NCBI GenBank assembly: GCA_013054445.1
Contig: JAAMPI010000263.1
Location: 1 to 46,658, forward strand
Length of the DNA: 46,658 nucleotides
Source: Cudoniella acicularis
Lineage: Eukaryota > Ascomycota > Leotiomycetes > Helotiales > Helotiaceae
Reading direction: 5' to 3'
Under the pieces are notes generated by a model that worked only from the letters and a program-made list of their open reading frames with translations, did no database searches and was not told the DNA's origin. A program made the position numbers and the translations under genes. Position 1 is the stretch's first letter; the number at the start of each line of letters is the position of its first letter. This document shows, one piece after another, positions 22,628 to 32,200 of this stretch.

Positions 22628-23407
22628 TCAAACAAGCTCCACTCTCCATCCTCTACTTGCTCCCTAACGTCCGCCCACCTTGCAACCACCACTTCCCTTC
22701 TCTTAACCCCAATCTCCAAATCCTTGTCCCTTCCATGGCTTCTAACCACAACCGTCCCCTCACCACTTCCGTCTCTGGCCCCAAGACCTCGCACAAAAAC
22801 ACCACCCTGTTCATCCGGGCCCCCAATCATATCTTGCCCCATAACGTTGTCATTCAGATCCCTCATCTTCTCCGGGAACGCTGCTAGAAAACTATCCATA
22901 TAAATGTCTGTGCAACAGCTCCTGGTGTCTTGTCGCATATGCTGTTTCTATCTCACTCATACGGAAGCGTAAGGAGGGTGTGCTGAGGTAGTAGAGGGCG
23001 TGTTTGTCGATTTTCGCGATTCGAGAGCGTAGGTAGGAGCGCATGAGAAATTTCCAGCGCTCGACTTCGGTTTGGATTATTATCAGGGAGAAGTTTGTCT
23101 TCGGGTCTTCATCGCCGGTCATTTCTTCGACCTTTTCGATTTACTTTTTTATGCGCTCTGTGACGCGCTCAATTAGGTTGTCTTGAGGCCAACTGGATAG
23201 AAGGGTTAGCTGGCTTATAGCAATAGATATTGGGAGGAGAGATAGAATACGAGAGAAGCTCTGTGGTTCCGCGCTCATTGATCCAGGCTCGTGTAAGGGC
23301 TTGGAGGTCGGCTTGTCCCGAGGGGAGACTGCTGGCGTAGTCGTCCGCGTCTTCTGCGAAGGGATCGTAGTGCGGTCAAGACCGTCGAGGATATCTGCGA
23401 TGTCCAT
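22628..23407 (-). pseudogene. SLD5: Degenerate GINS complex subunit Sld5 gene
   Basis: Sld5 is one of four GINS subunits of the CMG replicative helicase and is essential. Recognised from the start MDIADILDGLD (ATG at 23407), ADLQALTRAWINERGT, the central block [21 protein letters not shown] / [26 protein letters not shown], and the expected VELV end at the stop 22628-22630. An intron (58 nt, 23193-23250, donor GTATTC, branch CTAAC, acceptor CCAG) fits in phase. Four lesions lie within 780 bp: a one-base loss in the C run at 23322-23325; TAA at 23141-23143 where CAA fits; a one-base frame change near 22890-22900; another near 22641-22648. The long frame running past the normal end (to 22381) results from the last shift. 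A functional SLD5 should exist elsewhere in the genome; this copy looks dead. Confidence 0.85.
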
Positions 23408-24353
23408 GGTAGTAGATTTATGAGAGTACGCGAAAGAGCGTGGTAGATGTGCGAAAACAGTGTACAACAGAAAGGAGTAGACGCGTCCAGCCAAAGCCAA
23501 AATCCAACCACGAAACCCCGCGATTCGGCACTAATTCGGGCCTCGTTTACTACCCACAGGGCGTAATAAATGTTAAATGTAGGGTGATTGTGGCCGTGTC
23601 TCCAAGGGTGGCCAGAACCAATCACCTGTCCAAAAGTCGCGGCATTTGTCTATATCTAGTTAAATACTGGCCTGTACGAAGTAAGCCTATTCCACAATGG
23701 GAACGCTAAAAATACAACGTAACCAAAAAGAATTAATTCATCAAGCACATAGACAAGACTGTTGCTAGCTTCCCTGTCTACGAGCCTATCTATCATGGGG
23801 AGAATCCTCATATTCTGCACTCAAAATTCCTTGAGCTGTGATAGTAAGTACTCAACAGCAGCCCCTCTAAAGTTTAGCGAGCTGCTGCTGTAGGGAGTTG
23901 ACCCCTATAATTTAGCAAGTGCGCGCCCTATGATTTCGTTGACCTCACTCCTGTCGCCTGTCTAATACCAATCCTTAATAAATACATGCACTGCAAATAA
24001 ACTGGAGATACCAGGATATGGAATGAAGAACAAAGGTGGTTTTCTGCAAGGAAACTGATGACGTTTCCCGCTTCTTGGGCCGCTTCTTGGCTTCAGCTGT
24101 GCAAGCCACAAAAGCTGAAGCCGCATAACAGCACCACAAATGGGAGTAGTTGAGGTTTCAGTGCATTATTGAAGCAATAATAAGTGGTGGAAAACCCCCC
24201 ACTTCCCCTCTTCGTCTCTCCCGTGAAAAGATACGCGCATTTTCCCTCCTTCACCAGCACAGTCCACGATCATCTCTTCACCGACATAAAAACGGGGATT
24301 TTCCACCGAAAGAAACAACCAGTACGTCTTTAATTTGTCTTAATGTTGGCTCC
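23408..24353. other. Intergenic
   Basis: About 0.95 kb between two divergent loci. No supported gene, RNA or repeat was recognised. Confidence 0.5.
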
Positions 24354-25324
24354 ATGTCATCGAAAAAGAAATTAATAACATCCGACAGCAACCCGAGCCA
24401 AACGTCCTACGGAAAGACCCTCCGGCCGGACCTGGTGAGCTCGCCGGAGATTTATTTTCCCCAAGGAAGCCCCGCTCCAAGTCGAAAGAGCAACTCGAGC
24501 TTGAACTTGCGCGATAAAATACCCAAATTCTTGATCTAAATCGGAAGAATCTCGAATGGCAGAAAATTGCAGCTCGAGCTTCGCAACCTAGCAGTTTCGA
24601 GAATGTTCAAACCCTTACTCCTGATCCTTCTTCCACTTCTCTTACAACCTTTTCGGACTCTACTTCCCAGCGAGGACCCGCATCAAATTCTCTGGAACGG
24701 TCCAGAGAAGTTCTTTGCCATGGGCCGGAAGTGGTTTATGACGATCCGTCTAGACAGCAAGCAGGACAACTGGAGCCTTGGAGTGCTGGTGCTTCGAATT
24801 CCGGCCCAAGCCCTCTTACCGAAGCAACCGAGTCAGCAACACCTTTGATCACCGCACCACCTGCGGCAGATTTCAATATCAACACGGTGAAAAGCTTTCT
24901 GGGTCCAGCCGTCGCGAAAATTGGACAAATAGCCCAAGATGTCCTCAGCAATACGCAATCCAACGTCGGCATCGCAATTCTCATCTCCATAACACTTTTG
25001 TCCCTCGCAACACTTTACATGATCTACTCAGTCATCTACTCGCGCATGGGATATATTCTCGTGGCCTTTTTGTCAGTAGTGGGTCTTTATGCTGGTAGAC
25101 AATATTTGGTTATCGCGAAGCAGGCTGAAGTGCAGCTTAAGGCTGTAGAGGTGGATCTAAAGAGGGTGGAGGTGGAGAGGCAGTGGATTAGTGAGATTGG
25201 GTCAAAGTTGAAGGGCGAGCTGGCTTTTGATGGTGGAGGGAGGAATCGATTTCCAGTACAAGGACGGGAACGAAGGGCATTGATGCCGGCTCAATTTGAG
25301 AGGGTTGAGGAGGTGTTGGATTAG
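24354..25324 (+). CDS. Unrecognised membrane protein with two C-terminal transmembrane helices
   Basis: Family not recognised. One consistent model joins 24354-24434 (ATG, MSSKKKLITSD) to 24548-25324 across a 113-nt intron (donor GTGAGC, branch-like TCTAAAT, acceptor GAAG), giving 285 residues. Alternatively the main frame is extended upstream without splicing: 24435-24547 reads as a protein-like coil (KEQLELELAR, then NTQILDLNRKNLEW) with a single TAA at 24515-24517 where CAA would fit. The rest: a Ser/Thr/Pro-rich region, an amphipathic segment (VKSFLGPAVAKIGQIAQDVL), two hydrophobic helices (VGIAILISITLLSLATLYMI; MGYILVAFLSVVGLYAG), and a charged coiled tail (AVEVDLKRVEVERQW). Likely membrane anchored. 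The start and first exon are uncertain. Confidence 0.55.
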
Positions 25325-26592
25325 GAATTTAGGAGAGGAGCCATTTTCTGGATTTTTGGACAGCGCTGTACTTCTCCGGATTAAGTGAAATGGAAATAAT
25401 GATGTAAAGATATATCGTAAACTAATATTGCTTCCACAGGTAATCACCAATTGCATAATGCCGATATCAGCCTGTCTTTCTCCGATGAAGCATTGAGGAG
25501 CATATGATTCGTTTTTAAAACACTTGAAAGGTCAAACCCTTCTATGTCAAGTGATCACGATATACTAAAGCATAATAATTACTATAATTGTCGAAAGGAT
25601 GTTTACTTGTTCTGGCTACTTATACAATTGTTAGTTCATTTATTCATTTGAAGTGTCTTTACGCATTTCCTGGGTACCGGGGATTTCCCACGCCGTCACA
25701 CGAAGGATAATTTTGCTTCTTTAAGAGTTCTGCACTCAATATTTCCCAACCCAAAGTTTAAGAAATTAAGTAGTAACCTTATTCTAACCTCGCTATATCA
25801 GCCTCACGTAAGATAGTCATATAACCTATAATCAAACTATTATTTAATTTAATCTAATAGTCTAGATTAGAATTAAATTAGGTAGTGTAAATTTAATTTA
25901 ATTTAATCATTTTATACACTAGTTAGGATCAGGATCGCTATCGCTCAAACCATGTGGCGGGATCTTGGCAATTAAGAAGAATAAAATTGTGCAAATCGAT
26001 TTCGCGACGATTCACCCGTGCACGCTGCTTTATCCGAGGCGACGGATGATGCTTGCTTGATAAGCTAATATCCCCAAAATTTGAATAGAATAAAATTATT
26101 TTTTAATATAGATTTCTTTCTTTATTCAAATTCTAGAAACAGGAAATAAAAAAATTTCGAGAATACACAAAACGTCGCTCTTTGATATTTAGAACGCAGA
26201 AGATTAATTTGAATAAATTAGGAAAAATAATTGTCTATTATTTTATACCAACTAGTTCTGTTCCTTTGATAATTGAAATATGAGTTTGAACCTAGAGAAT
26301 TAAGAGTAAATGAAGGAAATGCAGATTTCTATTTCCTGAACGAAGACAACGTCCACGAGGTTCGAGACAGTTATTTGAAAATGGGGTGCAGGTGGTTGAT
26401 TTGGACGAGAAGAGGGAGGGGGAAATTGTGGAGAGGACAGGTGCGAGGGGCAAGATTAGGAATATTTACTATAAGGATTTAGATGAGAATTTGACTGAGT
26501 GAGTCTTGTCTTTTGATTTTATAGAGTGATGTTAATTGTGAATTGGATATCAAATTATATTTGAAGATGTGGTATCCCTTGTTATCAGCAAT
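25325..26592. other. Intergenic, AT-rich, with one MITE-like end
   Basis: About 1.27 kb, very AT-rich at 25760-25930 and 26080-26280. At 25461-25490 there is a sequence matching the right end of the MITE-like element at 19560-19757 (ATCAGCCTGTCTTTCTCCGATGAAG against ATCGGCCTGTTTTTCCTCCGATGAAG), probably a truncated relic. No gene is supported. Confidence 0.5.
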
Positions 26593-27723
26593 TCAAACAC
26601 CCAAGAAATCAAAAATCCTCGTCAGAGCCTGCTCATCACCAACCTTCGTCTCCATCAACTTAGCATCAACCCACCCATCTGTCCAGCTACCCCCAAAATC
26701 AACCAAACAGCAATCGTCCGTCTCACTATTGATAAGAACATTCTCTGGCTTCCCATCACCCCACACCACGCCAATCTCATGCAGCAACTCAATGTTACGC
26801 CTAACCTGCTCCGCCCACTTTCTCCTCCGCTCGCTAGCAGCGGCTTTGATATCACTCTGAGACCCACCCAAGTTCATTGTATGCGGAATGTACTCTTCCA
26901 AAATCCCAATAACTCCCTCATCATCACCACCGTTGACAACAAAGCCGATCAATCTAGGAGCTTTGATGGAAGAGGCGTGTTTAGAGTCCGCAATCTTCTT
27001 CAAACACTCGTATTCACGCTGCACCGCCTTGCCGTCAGTAGGCACCAGCATCTTGCAGCACATATCCTGCCTGTTGACAGAGACTTTCGCGATATACCCA
27101 GTACCCATGAGTTTCTTGGTGAATAGGATCTCCCGTGCTGAATATCTAGGCAAATTCGATGTAACGTTGATAGCGAGATAGGAAGGGACATATTTTGATC
27201 GTGAGGGATGTTCCTGTATTACATCCGCATTTCCTCCATCCATGACCAGATGAAAATAGAAGGTTTCTGGATTAATGGCAAAGTGCAGAGAGATAGGTGG
27301 GTTTAAAGGCCCTCTTTCCATCCCAGGTGCCAAGGGAGCAAACTTACGCCATCCGGCTTCGTAGATTATATCCTCAATTTCATCTTGGGCCTTCTGTAGG
27401 TTTTCGTCGTCGTCGTCCTCTAGAAATGCTTTGTTGTACTGAGATAACAGCGGTGTTATAGGGTCCTCTGGGTGGGGGGTAGGACACACTGTAACGACGA
27501 AGCGTTTGCCGTTACACATGATGGTAAAGTCGTGGCGGTGTCCGTCTTCTCCGTCGACTCTTTGGGTGGAGAATCTGAGATTCTTCTCCCACAGAGCTCT
27601 GTCCTCGTCAACAGCCATAGATTTGAGTTCAGAATTGGATTGAAGACAACTGAGAATGTTTCGAGATATGTTTGTGATCAGAGTGTTAACGAAGGATGTT
27701 AGGCGAGGGGAAAACAACAGCAT
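26593..27723 (-). CDS. Protein-kinase-like fold protein
   Basis: A single exon of 376 residues from the ATG at 27723; a second ATG at 27618 (MAVDEDRALWEKNL) could be the true start and would remove 35 residues. The N-terminal half has no recognised domain. The C-terminal half is kinase-like: a Gly-poor start (GYIAKVSVNRQDMCCKMLVPT) whose Lys may serve as the ATP-binding lysine, a conserved Glu in YECLKKI, a hinge-like ILEEYIPH, the catalytic loop WGDGKPENVLI (Asp323) and the metal-binding DFGG (Asp342). The loop is D-x-K-x-x-N, as in active kinases. The sequence ends soon after DFG, with only a short C-lobe, so it resembles the small fungal-expanded kinase-like families more than canonical Ser/Thr kinases. 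Substrate and partners are unknown. Confidence 0.75.
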   Translation of the reverse strand: MLLFSPRLTSFVNTLITNISRNILSCLQSNSELKSMAVDEDRALWEKNLRFSTQRVDGEDGHRHDFTIMCNGKRFVVTVCPTPHPEDPITPLLSQYNKAFLEDDDDENLQKAQDEIEDIIYEAGWRKFAPLAPGMERGPLNPPISLHFAINPETFYFHLVMDGGNADVIQEHPSRSKYVPSYLAINVTSNLPRYSAREILFTKKLMGTGYIAKVSVNRQDMCCKMLVPTDGKAVQREYECLKKIADSKHASSIKAPRLIGFVVNGGDDEGVIGILEEYIPHTMNLGGSQSDIKAAASERRRKWAEQVRRNIELLHEIGVVWGDGKPENVLINSETDDCCLVDFGGSWTDGWVDAKLMETKVGDEQALTRIFDFLGV

Positions 27724-27857
27724 TGTTAGCAAAGAGGGCTTAACGTACTTGATCAGTAAGCGGCCTATATCACTAAGTGGCCCACAATCCCTGTCACCCA
27801 CTACCACTCTCACACTTTAAACTAGTATTACTTAACAACCAACCTTTAAAATGTCTA

Positions 27858-28070
27858 TGTCACAGACCTGGTCTGACGCGTCCCCCTTGCCTGACGCGTT
27901 CCCCTTGCCTTGTCACGTGTCCTAGTCCGTGCCAGTACTCACCTCCTGTATATATAGGCCCCTCTAGGGCCACCTCTCCCTTCTTCTCTCCTTAGCTTAG
28001 TTTCTTCGAGAATACAGCACCTTTTTGCAAATACGTCCCTACGTGACGTCAGGGCCCTAGTGCCTTTACA
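27858..28070 (+). repeat. LTR-like repeat, copy 2
   Basis: Same family and orientation as 18940-19193. It shares TGTCACAGACCTGG, CTCACCTCCTGTATATATAGG (TATA-like), the CTTAGCTTAGTTTCTT block, AAATACGTCC and the CTTTACA end, with an internal length difference of about 40 bp. It is immediately followed by an inverted-repeat element. Confidence 0.65.
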
Positions 28071-28457
28071 GGGTACGATTATTATGGCGACAGGCCACAA
28101 GGCAGAAATTACGATATCGAGTAGCCAAGCGAGGATGTGCGAGGTATCATAAGGCATTCTTGCCATTTTAATAAACGAGAATCTACCCTACGATACCCTT
28201 AGCTGCCCTATAGAAATAAAGCCTTTAAAGTAATAACTTTAAAATTATTATAGTTTATTTCTATTAATTTAATAAATATAATAATTTAATTGCTTTTAAA
28301 ATTTAAAATTTATATTAATTAGTTATGTTATAATTAGTACCCGCGCACGATAGAAAATACCTTCTAAGTTATTTTATTTAGTATTTAAAGCAGCGTTAGC
28401 GTATTTATATGTGTTTTCGTTGATGCCTTATGGCCTGTCACCATAATAATCGTACCC
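28069..28457. mobile_element. Non-autonomous element with 34-bp terminal inverted repeats
   Basis: Left end 28071-28104 and right end 28424-28457 are reverse complements over 34 bp with two mismatches, both C/T: GGGTACGATTATTATGG then GACAGGCCACAAGGCA on the left, the same with TGACAGGCCATAAGG on the right. CTTTA occurs just outside on both sides (28064-28068 and 28458-28462), a candidate 5-bp target duplication. The inside is AT-rich with no coding frame. The position suggests insertion into the end of LTR copy 2. Confidence 0.75.
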
Positions 28458-28462
28458 CTTTA

Positions 28463-29218
28463 GAGGCAGATATGCCTCGGCTGTTATTTCATGAGTGAAA
28501 GTTGAAGAAGCGTGTATACATGGTCCTTTAGCAGAAATTCCTGAGTGCAATAATAACATGCAAGTCACTCCTCACGGCCACCTAAGTGCAAGTGTCAAGG
28601 GTCGATATTCAGTTGCATGGTGTGGATAGAAGATCTCTCATCCTGAAGTCGGGAAAACCCGTCTCTCCTGTAGGCCTGGTGCCGCTGAATTCTCTTTGCA
28701 TAGTTCTTTTTTTTAAATGAGGTAACTACGGCCCTTTTGCTAAGTGTTGTGAACTTCCATTTGCTCCTATCAGGATAATTCTTTATACATTCCTACGGGA
28801 TGTAATTATCCAAGTCGGCGATGATCGAGTATAGAACGAGAAGGAGCTGTAGATCCTTGATCGCAGAAGCAACGCTTATCAACTCTATTATTCTCTCTAA
28901 GACTTCAACCAACTTGATTCGCCGCATATGCGAAGTGCATAGAAGTGCCCGTGGCATTAGTGTAGTGCCATCTCGGGGAGGCCTTCTATTCTACTAGGCA
29001 CATTTTCAAAGCGATCGTGCCACACTACTTGCCAACAGGGGAATAGGAGTATGGAGTCGTCATATGCACGCGAAGGAGGATGCGGAGGGGGCGCAACACT
29101 AGCTGTAAATTACAAAACATGGGTGAACAGGTTCCATAAAGTCCAACAGCTAGGACAACTGAATCAAATTTCTCTATACTACATAAAATTGTACAAAATT
29201 TATCGTTCAACGTGAAAC
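28463..29218. other. Intergenic, 3' flank of the TcA-like gene
   Basis: About 0.75 kb. No gene or repeat was recognised apart from a short T-run near 28708-28714. It probably includes the TcA-like 3' UTR. Confidence 0.5.
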
Positions 29219-32200
29219 TCAACCAGAGCGGTTCTCTTGTGGAATTGCAAGAGAGTAGCTAAAAACTAGGTAACCTTCGCTGATTTGACGTGCCATGCCA
29301 CTCGAGCAATTGAGCTCCAAGATCCAGTCATTCTGCGACCATGAACTTAAGTCGTCACCTTTGGACACTGGCTTTACACCACTCTTGGGATCCTCCTCGC
29401 CGTCTCCAATACTTAGACAATAGAAATCAGAAGGTATGAAATCATCTGTTTTTCGTGACGCAAACTTGGTCTTGTTGACAGTTGCGGTAATGGTTTCTGT
29501 CGATTCTGAGCTCGTCTTGAGAAGAACATAGACATTGGAAACGCTCATTTTGTGTGCCTTGGTATAGAAGGGAAGTCGCTCCTTGATATTTCGTAGATCC
29601 AGTTTCACAGTCTCGCCGCTGAAGCTGCCGGTGACCAGTCGGTGCCATTCTATAGAATAATCGTGCTTGAGATCAATCAGACCAAATGATCCATCTTTAT
29701 CAAGGGCCTGGATCTTTCGAAGGAAATCTTTGACGCTCGTCTGTGCCGCAGTCTTAAGGCGATCGCCCCCATCCCGCGATGTGTAGTGCACATGAACCAC
29801 GACATCAGAAATGGACGCGAAGTCAATCTGTTGCATGTCGAATGCCGGGAAATTGAGGTTCCATTTCGATGCAGCTCCAGCTCCCTCGAATGGCATGTAC
29901 TTCTCGTCGTTGAAGTCAAGCTGGAATACGCCGGTATCTTGCTGTCCAGAGCTGATGGCGATGCGCTTGGATTGACTCGTAAGGGTAATGAATCGTGCAT
30001 CGCTCTCCCCTTGGGACTCATATTTTGGATCTACAATGTCCGAAATGCGATAACTGCTATCTTCAAGCGACAGAACACAGTTGAGAGATGAATATGGTCC
30101 GATGTTGCATAGGATAGAAACAGAGACAGACTTGATCTTTCGGTAGAAGTGTCCCGGGAAGTCAAAGTCGTAATGCATCTCCGAAAGTGAGAATTTGGCT
30201 TCGCCTAGAGAACGAAGCTTGAGCAGGGCCAAAGGAGCAATCTGGCGAAGAGAGAAGTGCTTGGCGATCTCAAAGTCGTGGAATGACTTATCAAGATACT
30301 CTAAATCCATGGCTCTCAGAGACATGGAGAGTTTCTCTGCACAAAGAAGCCCAGACCTGGCGTCATCCCAGAAGTCCTGAGCCACAAGCGGAGTATGCGG
30401 TGCTCCTGTCTCGTAAGAAAATTGCTTACGAGCATGTCTCGAAAGCTCAAAAGCCAGATTATAAGTGTGCGAAAAGGCCATCAAGGTCTGGCGGTCAAGG
30501 TAGTTGTATAGATCGAGATTGTTGGATTTTGTCTTGACATACTCCATGGTCTCCAAAGCGTTCTTCATTTGCATCTTGTGGGCTTCGACATCTTTGTCAA
30601 TAGCAGAAATCCGAGCTCTCTGAGCCTTAATTGACTGATCGGTTGTTTTCAGTTCGAGCCCAGCTTGGTTTAACTGCTGTCGTCTGTCCTGGAGCTGCTG
30701 GAGTAAACGATTCACTCGCGAGGCATATGCTCCTTGTTCAGTGTCATACATGGACAAGCCTTTGAAGATGCTTGCAGCAACGAGAGCACCTTGTCCCCAA
30801 GGAGGAGAACTGATCGTAATTCCCATACCTCCCGGTTGGGCTTGGGTGCTGATAGGAGGAATCAGAGTTGCGACACTTGCCAGAGACTCCATTCCCATCG
30901 CAAGCAAAGTCCACGAAGCGGCAGACTCCGCTTTATAGAGTTCTGTTTCTTCCTCATCGCTCATTCGAAGGAAACCTGTGGAACGCTTGCCTATGAATTG
31001 TCGCACCGGGTCGAAAGCCTGTTCCTCACCAGGGACTTGGACATGATCTCCAGTCAGGGTACTGAAGTACTCAAGGCGGAATGCAGCACTTTCCCGTGAC
31101 TGTTGCAGCTGCTCGAGAGTTTTACTAGCTTCTTCTCTTTGTAGAGTCTTCATCTGAAGAATGATATCATTGACGAACTTTTCTTGGTTGATCTTCGTGA
31201 TCATCATTTGTTCTGAATCTTTTCTCTCTTTCGCAGCAAGATAGGCACTGCCCAAGCTCTTGAGTTCTGAACAAAGGTCGAAAGCCTTCTGGAGCAAGAA
31301 TTTGAACCTGTACTTTGAAAGAGACACATTCACGTCCTTGACTACTTGATCGAGAAATCCTGCGCCTGCACCTTTCTGAATCAAAACCCTAGGATCGATA
31401 GGACTACCGAACATAGAAGCATGACGAGGCTGTCCATTGATATCCAAGCAGTTACGGACTTTGAAAAGGCGATCGTCTATCCGAGCTCGCAGAGCTGCTA
31501 TCTCTGGGTTGGCTGGTATAAAGAAGTACTTTGTCTTCACAAAGCCGGGGCTGCTAGTGGATATTGCAACCGCTCGGCCACGCTCTTTGAAAGGAACGAA
31601 GAATGGGTTCAGGAGCTCAAGCTCCACGGATGCGTTCGAAAAGTCATCCAACTTCTTAGAAAGCTCATGGTAAGTAAGAGGCTTTGCCTTCGTGACTTGA
31701 GGGATCTTCTCGGGGGCACGTCCAAAGACATGAGACGCCTCGACATACAACTGAAGGGCGAGCGGCATTGACTCTTGAGTATCTTTGCGGAACTCGGCAT
31801 CACCGGCGTCTATCAAGATCTCGACGTATTTCATGGCAAGCCTCTTCATGTACGCTAAAGGTCGGTTGCGAGCAATTGCATGAGGAGAAAACGCATTCCT
31901 TCGCCAATCTAGGATGATCTGGGGTATGTTTTCTGCCTTTCCGGTGCTGGTGGGAAATTCTGAAAGCAGGGTGTACGTTTTGCCTTGATTCCGTGTGTAC
32001 TCGTGTTTGAAAGGATGGAAGAGCCACTGAGCGTTCTCGTCATCTTCAACAACAATGGTGGGATCAAATACAAGACGAGCAACCTCGAGTGCAAGCTCAT
32101 ATTGGCGAGTGGCTGCCAAGCGCTCCATGAAAAGTGAGACCGTGTGAAGTCCCAGCTCCCAGTTGTAGATCGCATAAGGCGTTGAGGTTTCCTTGAAGTA

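Noticed and set aside
22309..22887. Plus-strand frames at 22309-22575 and 22576-22887 as genes
   Set aside because: The first lies in the dispersed repeat and the second is antisense to the SLD5 copy; neither has protein-like composition.
141..24517. Reassigned stop codons or general readthrough
   Set aside because: Other genes in the window use TAA, TAG and TGA as normal ends, and long genes have no internal stops. The interrupted frames are better explained by mutation.
141..25324. Low sequence quality as a blanket cause of all frame breaks
   Set aside because: Frames of 2167, 1263, 814, 710 and 608 codons are unbroken, while four lesions cluster in 780 bp of SLD5. Single breaks (TcA, methyltransferase, orphan gene) could still be errors.
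18940..28070. The two LTR-like repeats as ends of one complete retrotransposon
   Set aside because: Between them lie ordinary fungal genes and no gag, protease, reverse transcriptase or integrase sequence. The two repeats also differ in length by about 40 bp.
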